Positions 1-7,059 of a stretch of DNA of 9,346 nt are shown piece by piece. The notes under the pieces were generated by a model. The model had not been told where the DNA came from. It saw nothing but the letters and a program-made list of their open reading frames with translations, and did not search any database. Each line of letters starts with the position of its first letter. Within the stretch, counting starts at the first letter, position 1. Source of the DNA: Ruminococcus sp. UBA1366 (lineage in GTDB: Bacteria > Bacillota > Clostridia > Oscillospirales > Ruminococcaceae); the NCBI GenBank assembly GCA_002306005.1, contig DBRO01000120.1, positions 1,056 to 10,401 of the forward strand. Direction: 5' to 3'. A program made the position numbers and the translations under genes.

Positions 1-80
1 GCTGACAGCGGCTTGCGTTTTGCGATTAATAAACCGCCGATTAGTCGGGTTCTTCTGCGGATTTTTTTGAGAAAATGATT

Positions 81-103
81 TTTGCAAGCGACTAAATTGC
101 AAA
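81..103. repeat. 7-bp inverted repeat before gltB RBS
   Basis: TTTGCAA (81-87) and TTGCAAA (97-103) form a perfect inverted repeat with a 9-nt spacer, ending three bases before the gltB SD. It could be an operator half-site pair or an RNA hairpin close to the ribosome site. No regulator is assigned. Confidence 0.35.
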
Positions 104-105
104 TT

Positions 106-110
106 AAGGA
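106..110 (+). promoter_or_regulatory. gltB ribosome binding site
   Basis: AAGGA lies 7 nt before the ATG at 118, a normal spacing. This favours ATG 118 over the in-frame TTG at 82, which has no SD and would add 12 residues not seen in the family. Confidence 0.75.
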
Positions 111-117
111 TGTGTGT

Positions 118-3100
118 ATGGTGTTCAATGGTTTACCAAAAAAGCAGGGATTGTATGACCCTGCGTACGAACATGATGCTTGCGGCATGGGCTTTGTCGC
201 GGACATCAAGGGCAGAAAATCGCACCAGATTGTTGCCGATGCGTTGACCGTGCTGGAAAAGCTCAGTCACCGCGGGGCAAGCGGCGCGGACGAAAATACG
301 GGAGACGGCGCGGGAATTCTCGTGCAGATTCCGCATGATTTTTTTGTACGCGAATGCGGCGTGCTGGGCTTTTCCTTGCCGGAAAAGGGCAGTTACGGCG
401 TGGGAATGATTTTCGCCCATAAGTATCGGGATTTCCGCAAAAAGCAAAAGGCGGTTTTCAACAAAATCGTGGAAGAAGAAGGCCAGAAAATTCTGGGCTG
501 GAGAGAAGTCCCGATTGATAAGAATACCGTCGGCGAAACGGCGCTTTCGGTTATGCCGCGCTTTGTGCAGGTGTTTATCGGCAAAAGTGACGACGTGAAG
601 GAAGGAATGGAGTTTGAACGCAAGCTCTATACGATTCGCAAGCGGGCGGAAAAAATCATTGTTCCCATGAGTGAGGAAAACGGCGGTAATTTCTATGTGG
701 CAAGCCTTTCCTCCCGCACGATTGTTTATAAAGGTATGCTGACGGCGGAACAGCTCCGGAATTTCTATCTGGATTTGTCCGATTTGGATTTTGTTTCGGC
801 GCTTGCCATGGTGCATTCACGGTTCAGCACCAATACGTTCCCAAGCTGGGAGCGCGCCCACCCCAACCGCTATATGGTACATAACGGCGAAATTAACACG
901 ATCCGCGGCAATGTAAACTGGATGAAGGCGCGGCAGAAATGCATTGATAATTCCCAGTTTGACGATGTGGAGAAGGTTTTCCCGATTATTGATGAAACGG
1001 GAAGCGACTCCTCCATGTTTGATAACAGTTTGGAATTTTTATATCTAACCGGACGGCCGCTGGCACAGGCGGTGCTGATGATGATTCCCGAACCGTGGGA
1101 AAAGAATGACTTAATGCCTGCGGACAAGAAGGATTTTTACAAGTTCCAGAACTTTGTGATGGAGCCGTGGGACGGCCCTGCCGCAATTGCGTTCACGGAC
1201 GGCGACGTGATTGGCGGTATGCTGGACAGAAACGGCTTGCGTCCCTCCCGGTATTATGTGACAAACGACGACCGCGTGGTTTTGGCTTCCGAGGTTGGCG
1301 TGGTGGATGTTGCGCCGAAAAATGTGAAGTACAAGGGCAGGCTGGAACCCGGTAAAATGCTTTTGATTGACACCAAGGCACAGCGGATTATTTCCGATGA
1401 GGAAATTAAGAAAACCGTTTCCGCGCAGTATCCGTATGCGGAATGGAACCGCGAGCATATCTTTACGCTTGCGGATATGCCGGAGGCAGAACCCAAAGCA
1501 TACGATTCAGAAGTGGAATTAACCAAGCGCCAAAAGGCGTTTGGCTATACTTACGAAGATGTTTACAAGCTGATTTTGCCAACCGTAACCGGCAAAAACG
1601 ACCCGATTGGCGCAATGGGCATGGATACGCCTTTGGCGGTGCTTTCCGAAAAGCCGCAGATGCTGTATTTGTATTTTAAGCAGCTGTTTGCGCAGGTAAC
1701 CAACCCCCCAATTGACGGCATCCGCGAGGAAATTGTCACGTCCAGTACGATTTTGCTGGGCAATACGGGCAATTTGCTGGAACCCAACCGTGCCGGTACA
1801 GCGGCAATTTATTTAGAAAAACCGATTCTTTCCAACGAACAGTTTGCCGTCATCCAAAATTTAAATACCGAACAGTTCAAGGCTGTGACGATTTCCCTGC
1901 TTTATAAAGCAGCAGGCGGTTCGCAAGCCATGGAACGTGCCTTGAATGACGTCTTTAAGCAAGCCGATGCCGCGGTGAAAAACGGCGCGAACATCATTGT
2001 GCTTTCCGACCGCGGTGTGAATGCCGAAAATGCGGCGATTCCCGCCCTGCTTGCCTCTGCGGGACTGCACCACCATCTCATTCGGCAGGAAATCCGCACC
2101 AACGTGGGCATTGTGCTGGAAAGTGCAGAGCCGCGGGAAGTTCATCACTTCTGCACGCTGGTGGGCTACGGCGTAACGGCAATTAACCCCTATCTGGCGT
2201 TTGAAACCGTGGAGGATTTGGCAAACCGCAACCTGCTTGGCGGCATTTCTGCCGAGGAGGGTGTGGAGATTTATATTAAAGCCTGCGTCAAGGGCATGCT
2301 GAAAGTTCTTACAAAAATGGGTATCTCCACAATCCGAAGCTATCACGGCGCACAGATTTTTGAGGCAATTGGATTGCGCAAGGAATTTGTGGACAAGTAC
2401 TTTACCCACACGCCGACACGGATTGAGGGCATTGGCTTTGACGAGGTCGCACAGGAAAACAATTTGCGCCATGCGAGCGCGTTTGGTGCCACGGCACTGT
2501 ATGCGGATTCGCTGGAAAGCGGCGGAATTTTCCAGTGCAAAGCGGGCGGCGAGGAGCATATGTATAATCCGGAAACGATTTATATGCTCCAAAAGGCCTG
2601 CCGCGAGGGCGATTACGCACTATTTAAACAATATTCCTCCAAGATTAACGGCGAGGTGGTGTACACCCTCCGCAGTCTGTTGGATTTCAATTACAGCAAG
2701 GGCGAAAACATTCCGCTGGAAGAAGTTGAGCCGGTGGAATCCATTGTCAAGCGCTTTAAAACCGGCGCGATGAGCTATGGTTCGATTAGTAAGGAAGCGC
2801 ATGAATGTCTTGCGATTGCCATGAACCGGCTGGGCGGAAAGAGCAACACCGGTGAGGGCGGCGAGGATTCCGAGCGGTTTATTCCGTTGAAAAACGGGGA
2901 TTCCAAAAAGAGTAAAATTAAGCAGGTTGCCTCCGGCCGCTTTGGCGTAACCAGCAATTATTTGGTCAACGCGGAGGAAATCCAGATTAAAATGGCGCAG
3001 GGCGCAAAACCCGGCGAGGGCGGACAGCTTCCCGGCAAAAAGGTCTATCCGGCGATTGCCAAGGTCCGGCACTCCACCCCCGGCGTGGATTTGATTTCTC

Positions 3101-4680
3101 CACCGCCGCACCACGATATTTATTCCATTGAGGATTTGGCGGAGCTGATTCACGACCTGAAAAACGCGAACCGCGATGCAAAAATCAACGTCAAACTCGT
3201 GTCCGAGGTTGGCGTGGGAACGATTGCCGCCGGCGTTGCCAAGGGCAAGGCGGATGTGATTTTGGTAAGCGGCTACGACGGCGGTACGGGCGCATCTCCC
3301 TTAACGAGCATTAAGCACGCCGGTCTGCCGTGGGAACTGGGACTTTCCGAAACCCACCAGACGCTGACAATTAACCGTCTGCGCGACCGCGTAAAGCTGG
3401 AAACGGACGGAAAACTGCTCACCGGCAGGGATGTGGTGATTGCCGCTATGCTGGGCGCAGAAGAATTTGGGTTCTCCACTACGCCGCTGATTGCCATCGG
3501 CTGTGTGATGATGCGGGTGTGCAATTTGAATACCTGCCCCGTGGGTATTGCCACACAGGACGAAAACCTGCGCAAATGCTTCAACGGCAAGCCGGAATAT
3601 GTGGAAAACTTTATGCGCTTTATCGCGGCGGAAATGCGCGAATATATGGCGAAAATGGGCTTTAGGAGCGTAAACGAGATGGTTGGACGCACCGACAAGC
3701 TGAAAATGAAGGACAATATCAATCACTGGAAAGCCTCCAAGGTGGATTTGTCCAACGTGCTGTACCAGCCGTATGCCGGCAGTGATGTTGGCAGGTACAA
3801 TCTGCGGGAGCAGAATCACGGGCTGGAAAATTCTCTGGGCATGACAAAACTGCTGAGAATGTGCAAGCAGGCGCTCAAATACGGCAGACCGATTCGGGCA
3901 AAGCTGGGCATTCACAATGTGGACCGTGTGGTGGGTACGCTCATCGGCAGTGAAATTTCCAAGCGCTACGGTGAGGCGGGACTGCCGGAGGATACGATTT
4001 ATCTTACCTTTGTCGGCTCTGCCGGACAAAGCTTCGGTGCGTTTATTCCCAAGGGCATTACGCTGGAGCTGGAAGGCGATGCCAACGATTATATCGGCAA
4101 GGGGCTTTCCGGCGGTAAAATTATTGTGTACCCGCCTAAGGTAGAAGGCTTTCATCCGGAGGAAAATATCGTAATCGGAAACGTTGCGTTTTACGGTGCA
4201 ACCGAGGGTGAGGCGTATATCAACGGCATTGCCGGCGAACGCTTCTGCGTGCGCAACAGCGGTATTACCGCCGTGGTGGAGGGCGTGGGCGACCACGGCT
4301 GTGAATACATGACGGGCGGAAAAGTTGCAATTTTGGGAAAAACCGGCAGAAACTTTGCCGCGGGCATGAGCGGCGGCGTTGCGTATATTCTTGATTTTGA
4401 CGGCGATTACTGCAACAAGGCAATTGTGAACATTGAGGAAATTTCTTCCGAAAAGGAACTGGCAGAACTGCGTGAGATGATTGAAAAGCACGTGCAGTAC
4501 ACGGGCAGTCCCCGCGGAAAGGAAATTCTTGCCGACTGGGCGAACAACGCACAGCGGTTTACGAAGGTCATTCCAAAGGATTACAAGGTGATGATGGAAA
4601 ATATCGAACGCGCGTATGCTTCCGGTTTAACCGGCGATGACGCACTGATGCACGCGTTTGAGGCAAGCCTGAAGAAGTAA
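118..4680 (+). CDS. gltB: Glutamate synthase (NADPH) large/alpha subunit
   Basis: Catalytic subunit of glutamate synthase: it hydrolyses glutamine, channels the ammonia, and reductively aminates 2-oxoglutarate on FMN to give glutamate, using electrons from GltD in the cytoplasm. The 1520 residues match the family length (about 1500). Residues 1-21 look like the cleaved propeptide, leaving Cys22 (in HDACGMGF) as the N-terminal nucleophile of the Ntn glutaminase domain (to about 430), which also carries [22 protein letters not shown] and [11 protein letters not shown] central domain follows. The FMN synthase domain starts near 880 ([10 protein letters not shown] about 882-891) and includes PGEGGQLPG from 965. 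The [3Fe-4S] cysteines are C1129, C1135 and C1140 (spacing C-x5-C-x4-C). A glycine-rich C-terminal beta-helix domain includes about 1320-1337. No truncation or frameshift is seen. gltD follows after 27 nt, so the two form an operon. Confidence 0.97.
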   Translation: MVFNGLPKKQGLYDPAYEHDACGMGFVADIKGRKSHQIVADALTVLEKLSHRGASGADENTGDGAGILVQIPHDFFVRECGVLGFSLPEKGSYGVGMIFAHKYRDFRKKQKAVFNKIVEEEGQKILGWREVPIDKNTVGETALSVMPRFVQVFIGKSDDVKEGMEFERKLYTIRKRAEKIIVPMSEENGGNFYVASLSSRTIVYKGMLTAEQLRNFYLDLSDLDFVSALAMVHSRFSTNTFPSWERAHPNRYMVHNGEINTIRGNVNWMKARQKCIDNSQFDDVEKVFPIIDETGSDSSMFDNSLEFLYLTGRPLAQAVLMMIPEPWEKNDLMPADKKDFYKFQNFVMEPWDGPAAIAFTDGDVIGGMLDRNGLRPSRYYVTNDDRVVLASEVGVVDVAPKNVKYKGRLEPGKMLLIDTKAQRIISDEEIKKTVSAQYPYAEWNREHIFTLADMPEAEPKAYDSEVELTKRQKAFGYTYEDVYKLILPTVTGKNDPIGAMGMDTPLAVLSEKPQMLYLYFKQLFAQVTNPPIDGIREEIVTSSTILLGNTGNLLEPNRAGTAAIYLEKPILSNEQFAVIQNLNTEQFKAVTISLLYKAAGGSQAMERALNDVFKQADAAVKNGANIIVLSDRGVNAENAAIPALLASAGLHHHLIRQEIRTNVGIVLESAEPREVHHFCTLVGYGVTAINPYLAFETVEDLANRNLLGGISAEEGVEIYIKACVKGMLKVLTKMGISTIRSYHGAQIFEAIGLRKEFVDKYFTHTPTRIEGIGFDEVAQENNLRHASAFGATALYADSLESGGIFQCKAGGEEHMYNPETIYMLQKACREGDYALFKQYSSKINGEVVYTLRSLLDFNYSKGENIPLEEVEPVESIVKRFKTGAMSYGSISKEAHECLAIAMNRLGGKSNTGEGGEDSERFIPLKNGDSKKSKIKQVASGRFGVTSNYLVNAEEIQIKMAQGAKPGEGGQLPGKKVYPAIAKVRHSTPGVDLISPPPHHDIYSIEDLAELIHDLKNANRDAKINVKLVSEVGVGTIAAGVAKGKADVILVSGYDGGTGASPLTSIKHAGLPWELGLSETHQTLTINRLRDRVKLETDGKLLTGRDVVIAAMLGAEEFGFSTTPLIAIGCVMMRVCNLNTCPVGIATQDENLRKCFNGKPEYVENFMRFIAAEMREYMAKMGFRSVNEMVGRTDKLKMKDNINHWKASKVDLSNVLYQPYAGSDVGRYNLREQNHGLENSLGMTKLLRMCKQALKYGRPIRAKLGIHNVDRVVGTLIGSEISKRYGEAGLPEDTIYLTFVGSAGQSFGAFIPKGITLELEGDANDYIGKGLSGGKIIVYPPKVEGFHPEENIVIGNVAFYGATEGEAYINGIAGERFCVRNSGITAVVEGVGDHGCEYMTGGKVAILGKTGRNFAAGMSGGVAYILDFDGDYCNKAIVNIEEISSEKELAELREMIEKHVQYTGSPRGKEILADWANNAQRFTKVIPKDYKVMMENIERAYASGLTGDDALMHAFEASLKK

Positions 4681-4692
4681 TTCAGATTTACG

Positions 4693-4698
4693 AAAGGA
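4693..4698 (+). promoter_or_regulatory. gltD ribosome binding site
   Basis: AAAGGA directly abuts an ATG at 4699 (zero spacing, not usable) but lies 9 nt before the in-frame ATG at 4708. The SD therefore decides the start at 4708, which also gives the family-typical N-terminus MGKATGFLEYKR. Confidence 0.8.
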
Positions 4699-4707
4699 AT
4701 GATTGAT

Positions 4708-6192
4708 ATGGGAAAAGCAACTGGTTTTTTGGAATATAAACGGGTCAGTTACGAAAAGAAATCCCCCTCGGAGCGGATTTTAAACTGGGATGAAATTCGT
4801 CTGCCCTCCAATCCGGAGGTCATTACAATTCAGGCGGCGCGGTGCATGAACTGCGGGATTCCGTTCTGCCACGGCGGCGAAAGCCTTGGCGGCATGACGG
4901 CGGGCTGTCCGGTAAAAAATCTGATTCCGGAGTGGAACGATTTGGTTTACCGCGGTCAGTGGGAGGAAGCTTACCACCGGCTGGCGCGCACCAATCCGTT
5001 TCCGGAATTTACGGGCAGAGTCTGCCCTGCCCCGTGCGAGGGTTCCTGCACGGAGGGCTACCACATGGAGCCTGTCACGATCAGCGCGATTGAGTACGAA
5101 ATCATCGAACGCGCCTTTGCAGAGGGCTGGGTAAAGCCGATAAAAGCGCCGGCAACGGGCAAAACTGTGGCAGTTGTGGGCTCCGGTCCGTCGGGACTTT
5201 CCGCTGCATATTATATGAACGCGGCAGGCCATGACGTTACGGTGTACGAGCGCGCAGACCGTCCGGGCGGACTGCTGATGTATGGGATTCCAAATGTAAA
5301 GCTGGACAAGAAAGTGATTCGCCGCAGAATTGATTTGATGGAGCAGTCCGGTGTAAAATTTGTGATGAACACCGAGGTGGGCAAGGATATTTCCGCAAAA
5401 CAGCTTTCCGAGGAGTTTGACGCGGTGATTTTGTGCGGCGGCGCAACCAAGCCACGTGGACTGAATGTGCCGGGCAAGGATTTGAAAGGCGTTTATTTTG
5501 CGGTGGATTTCCTGTCGCGCAACACAAAAAGCCTGCTGGATTCCAAGCTGGCGGATGGGAATTTCACCAGCGCCAAGGGCAAGAACGTGATTATCATTGG
5601 CGGCGGCGACACGGGTACGGACTGCGTGGCGACTTCCATTCGGCATGGCTGTGCGAGCGTGTTCCAGTTTGAAATTATGCCTGAACCGCCCCACAAGCGC
5701 AATGCGCAGACCAATCCGTGGCCGGAGTGGCCGAAAAAGCTAAAAGTGGATTACGGTCAGGAAGAAGCGATTTCCAAGTACGGCGCGGATCCGCGGAATT
5801 ATTTAATTTCCACCAAGGAAATAATCGGCAATGCGGACGGCGAAGTGACGGAAGTGCACACCGTGCAGGTAAGCTGGGAAAAGGATGCGTCCGGCAGGCT
5901 GTTCCCGCGGGAAATTGCCGGTACGGAAAAGGTTTGGAAAGCGGATTTAGTTCTACTTGCCATGGGCTTCTTAGGGCCGGAGGATACCATTCCCGCTGAA
6001 CTGAACTTAGAGCGCGATGCGCGGAGCAATATTAAGGCAGTGTACGGGGATTTCCGCACCAATCTGGATAATGTTTTTGCCGCCGGTGATATGCGGCGCG
6101 GACAGAGCCTTGTTGTTTGGGCAATTCAAGAAGGCAAGCTTGCCGCCAAAGCCGCCGACACGCACCTGATGGGACAAAGCTTGATCCAATAA
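4708..6192 (+). CDS. gltD: Glutamate synthase (NADPH) small/beta subunit
   Basis: FAD-dependent NADPH oxidoreductase that feeds electrons through [4Fe-4S] clusters to GltB. The 494 residues match the family. The N-terminal iron-sulfur domain has C46, C49, C54 and C67, then C106, C110 and C114 (in GRVCPAPCEGSC). The FAD-binding Rossmann motif GSGPSG is at 158-163, with the acidic strand end VYERADRPGG after it. The NADPH-binding motif GGGDTG is at 298-303. The C-terminal FAD motif AAGDMRRGQS is at 458-467. The longer stretch between C54 and C67 resembles the Gram-positive form (Bacillus subtilis type) rather than the short enterobacterial CHxGCPLGN form. The start is set by the SD and by MGKATGFLEYKR. 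It is co-transcribed with gltB and ends at a strong terminator 11 nt after the stop codon. Confidence 0.97.
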   Translation: MGKATGFLEYKRVSYEKKSPSERILNWDEIRLPSNPEVITIQAARCMNCGIPFCHGGESLGGMTAGCPVKNLIPEWNDLVYRGQWEEAYHRLARTNPFPEFTGRVCPAPCEGSCTEGYHMEPVTISAIEYEIIERAFAEGWVKPIKAPATGKTVAVVGSGPSGLSAAYYMNAAGHDVTVYERADRPGGLLMYGIPNVKLDKKVIRRRIDLMEQSGVKFVMNTEVGKDISAKQLSEEFDAVILCGGATKPRGLNVPGKDLKGVYFAVDFLSRNTKSLLDSKLADGNFTSAKGKNVIIIGGGDTGTDCVATSIRHGCASVFQFEIMPEPPHKRNAQTNPWPEWPKKLKVDYGQEEAISKYGADPRNYLISTKEIIGNADGEVTEVHTVQVSWEKDASGRLFPREIAGTEKVWKADLVLLAMGFLGPEDTIPAELNLERDARSNIKAVYGDFRTNLDNVFAAGDMRRGQSLVVWAIQEGKLAAKAADTHLMGQSLIQ

Positions 6193-6197
6193 CATAC

Positions 6198-6236
6198 AAA
6201 AAACGCAGGAACTTTTTGAGTTCCTGCGCTTTTTTT
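6198..6236 (+). terminator. Rho-independent terminator of gltBD, likely bidirectional
   Basis: A perfect 10-bp stem (CGCAGGAACT 6204-6213 with AGTTCCTGCG 6219-6228) closes a 5-nt loop and is followed by C and seven T (6230-6236). On the other strand the same stem is followed by six U (complement of A 6198-6203), so it can also stop transcripts arriving from the minus-strand gene. Confidence 0.93.
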
Positions 6237-6244
6237 AAAATATA

Positions 6245-6273
6245 ATCCCGAACTCTATAATAGAATTCGGGAT
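6245..6273 (-). terminator. Hairpin after the minus-strand gene
   Basis: Bases 6245-6257 pair with 6261-6273 across a 3-nt loop, 12 of 13 positions matched (mismatch C6253/A6265). It lies 17 nt past the minus-strand stop codon. Read on the minus strand it is followed by TTATATTTT, an interrupted U tract, so it may be a weak terminator or a 3'-end stabilising hairpin ahead of the stronger shared terminator. Confidence 0.55.
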
Positions 6274-6289
6274 AATAAGAGGAGAAAAA

Positions 6290-6589
6290 CTAAGCGTAGT
6301 TATGTTTCACGCGGTCGCGTACTTCGGCGTGCTTGGCATTATTAAAGCGGTCGAGCGTGCCGACAAGGTAACCCGTAATTCTGCGGATTCTCTGGAACGG
6401 TACAGCAGCGAAGTGATAGGTCAGATTCACATCATCGCCATCCACGGTAATCTCCATGCCCTCGATAATTTTTCCGGCATATTTTTCCCGTCCGTATGCG
6501 ATATAGGCCGCGATTTCCGTCTCGTTCATTTCTTCGTTGAGCACAACCTCAACGCCGTCAATCATGACAGATTCTTTCGTGCAGGTCAT
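6290..6589 (-). CDS. Small NrdD-tail-like protein (glycyl-radical-domain resemblance)
   Basis: Encodes 99 residues. The last ~35 (from FQRIRRITGYL, 65-75, through RFNNAK 81-86, to RDRVKH 91-96) resemble the extreme C-terminus of class III anaerobic ribonucleoside-triphosphate reductase (NrdD): R-x-x-GYL, then FN-x-GK-like, then E-x-x-x-RVKH. Gly73 lies at the radical-glycine position, 26 residues from the end, close to T4 NrdD (Gly580 of 605) and E. coli NrdD (Gly681 of 712). The N-terminal ~60 residues are acidic and soluble-looking. The catalytic barrel is absent, and so are the zinc-ribbon cysteines that precede the glycine loop in NrdD (the only Cys is C3). I recall similar short clostridial proteins being auto-named anaerobic ribonucleoside-triphosphate reductase; their function is not known to me. 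The start is supported by AAAGGAAGG 9 nt upstream; a second Met at codon 9 is a weaker alternative. It has its own promoter and NrdR-like box. Confidence 0.8.
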   Translation of the reverse strand: MTCTKESVMIDGVEVVLNEEMNETEIAAYIAYGREKYAGKIIEGMEITVDGDDVNLTYHFAAVPFQRIRRITGYLVGTLDRFNNAKHAEVRDRVKHNYA

Positions 6590-6747
6590 TTTGTTCAGCC
6601 TTCCTTTCGTTTTGTGGTGTAGTTTGCGGATTTGATTTCTTTATTTTACCGCAGGTGCGGTTTTATTTGAAATCCGGCGCAAGTTCGATTTAGGCAGTTG
6701 TCCTTTGCGCTCCGTATGGTTGCTCATTGCACACAATTAGTGGGTGC
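6590..6747 (-). other. Long 5' leader of the NrdD-tail gene
   Basis: From the predicted transcription start (about 6747) to the ATG there are about 158 nt with no supported gene. On the minus strand GCGCAA (6710-6705) pairs perfectly with TTGCGC (6682-6677). Just inside that stem AGG (6704-6702) can pair with CCT (6694-6692) around a 7-nt loop, leaving 9 nt on the 3' side. Farther on, ACCGC and GCGGT (6661-6657, 6652-6648) form a 5-bp stem with a 4-nt loop. Neither hairpin has a U tract. No known riboswitch class was recognised. Confidence 0.4.
6599..6607 (-). promoter_or_regulatory. Ribosome binding site of the minus-strand gene
   Basis: On the minus strand AAAGGAAGG ends 9 nt before the ATG at 6589-6587. 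The strong SD and spacing support this start over the internal ATG at 6565. Confidence 0.8.
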
Positions 6748-6753
6748 ATTCTT

Positions 6754-6782
6754 AATATAACACAAGATATAGTACTTGTCAA
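6754..6782 (-). promoter_or_regulatory. Promoter of the NrdD-tail gene
   Basis: On the minus strand there is a perfect -35 TTGACA (6782-6777), a 17-nt spacer and a -10 TATATT (6759-6754, five of six). This is close to the sigma-A consensus and points at the gene starting at 6589. The expected transcription start is near 6747. Confidence 0.8.
6760..6775. promoter_or_regulatory. Candidate NrdR box
   Basis: ACACAAGATATAGTAC matches 13 of 16 positions of the NrdR box as I recall it (ACACWATATATWGTGT). It sits wholly in the spacer of the minus-strand promoter, where a bound repressor would block RNA polymerase. NrdR is the ATP/dATP-sensing repressor of ribonucleotide reductase genes. The downstream gene resembles the tail of an NrdD, so site and target fit together. 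The consensus is from memory and no scan was run. Confidence 0.65.
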
Positions 6783-6790
6783 GTTTTGCG

Positions 6791-6806
6791 GGCAAAAATA
6801 TTGCAC
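6791..6806. promoter_or_regulatory. Possible second, weak NrdR box
   Basis: GGCAAAAATATTGCAC starts exactly 31 bp from the first box, about three helical turns, a spacing typical of paired NrdR boxes. Only the core (AAAATATTG) fits and about 8 of 16 positions match, so alone it would not be called. Confidence 0.3.
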
Positions 6807-6948
6807 AAAAAACTGCTTGTAATTTTGGCAGGATTTATTTTTGCATTTTTTGCGTGGAAAACAAAGTTCGCACGGCGGTTTGTGAAAGTTTTATCGGAGT
6901 TCAACAGTTTATCTAAATTCCGGCGGCGGAATCTTATAGAATTTACTA
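6807..6948. other. AT-rich intergenic stretch
   Basis: No supported gene. The one clear structure is ATTCCG (6917-6922) with CGGAAT (6927-6932), a perfect 6-bp inverted repeat around 4 nt, ending 16 nt before the nadB -35. It has no T run, so it is not a terminator; an upstream operator is possible but unsupported. Confidence 0.35.
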
Positions 6949-6977
6949 TGGAAAAACCTGCGCAGATATGTTATACT
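6949..6977 (+). promoter_or_regulatory. Promoter of nadBC
   Basis: An extended -10 (TGT then TATACT, 6972-6977, five of six) lies 17 nt after TGGAAA (6949-6954, four of six to TTGACA). The expected start of transcription is near 6984, giving a nadB leader of about 75 nt. Confidence 0.7.
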
Positions 6978-6990
6978 AAAATAAGTATAA
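6971..6990. promoter_or_regulatory. Inverted repeat over the nadB -10 and start site
   Basis: TTATACT (6971-6977) and AGTATAA (6984-6990) are a perfect 7-bp inverted repeat with a 6-nt spacer. The left arm contains the -10 and the right arm covers the expected transcription start, the usual place for a repressor operator. NiaR (YrxA) regulates nadB in many Firmicutes, but I do not claim a match to its motif. Confidence 0.45.
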
Positions 6991-7003
6991 CCTGAAAAGA
7001 CAG

Positions 7004-7059
7004 CTGCGTTGTTTTGCGTGCAACACAACGCAGTCGTGCAGGAAGGATTGAACGCACGA
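7004..7059 (+). promoter_or_regulatory. Structured nadB leader around the RBS
   Basis: The first hairpin pairs CTGCGTTGT (7004-7012) with ACAACGCAG (7025-7033); after one T/C mismatch, TTG (7014-7016) pairs with CAA (7021-7023) around loop CGTG. Directly abutting it, TCGTGC (7034-7039) pairs with GCACGA (7054-7059), enclosing the whole SD GGAAGGA (7041-7047) in its loop and pairing the A of the start codon. CGTGC of the first hairpin's loop (7017-7021) is an alternative partner for GCACG (7054-7058), so two pairings compete. No T run follows, so control of translation rather than termination is suggested. The function is inference. Confidence 0.6.
7041..7047 (+). promoter_or_regulatory. nadB ribosome binding site
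   Basis: GGAAGGA lies 11 nt before the ATG at 7059, slightly long but strong. It selects ATG 7059 over the in-frame TTG at 7014, which is buried in the leader hairpin and would precede the FAD motif by an atypical 15-residue extension. Confidence 0.75.

Larger units (their letters stand above)
1..117 (+). other. gltB upstream leader, no gene
   Basis: No gene is visible before gltB. The stretch contains CCGC (34-37), which can pair with GCGG at 57-60. That GCGG is followed at once by A and seven T (62-68), giving a weak terminator- or attenuator-like shape. A small inner hairpin is also possible (CCGA 37-40 with TCGG 45-48). The same CCGC can instead pair with GCGG at 8-11. These are four-base stems, so they may be chance. 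I could not find a convincing -35/-10 pair, so the gltB promoter probably lies upstream of the window. No T-box or known riboswitch consensus was recognised. Confidence 0.3.

Noticed and set aside
82..117. Upstream TTG start adding 12 residues to GltB
   Set aside because: No SD before it. ATG 118 has AAGGA at 7 nt and gives a typical propeptide before Cys22.
3301..4491. 396-codon open frame on the minus strand inside gltB
   Set aside because: It lies wholly opposite a clearly conserved gltB domain, has no recognisable family motifs, and is the kind of shadow frame produced by biased codon use.
4780..5694. 304-codon open frame on the minus strand inside gltD
   Set aside because: Antisense to conserved GltD motifs, with no family resemblance. 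The frames at 1861-2592, 133-816 and 2620-3153 on the minus strand inside gltB were rejected for the same reason.
6302..6622. 106-codon plus-strand frame opposite the NrdD-tail gene
   Set aside because: The minus-strand gene has a promoter, a strong SD and recognisable protein similarity; the plus-strand frame has none of these.
6648..6661. ACCGC/GCGGT hairpin followed by TTTATTT on the plus strand as a terminator
   Set aside because: The stem is only 5 bp, the T run is interrupted, and no plus-strand gene ends nearby.
6731..6744. ACACAATTAGTGGG as another NrdR box
   Set aside because: It has CAC and GTG arms, but the distance between them is too short for the 16-bp box and the core does not match.
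6786..6995. 69-codon plus-strand frame with a TTG start and a hydrophobic N-terminus resembling a membrane or signal segment
   Set aside because: No SD before the TTG, low-complexity AT-rich DNA, and it runs through the nadB -35, -10 and likely start site. A real small membrane protein cannot be fully excluded but is not supported.
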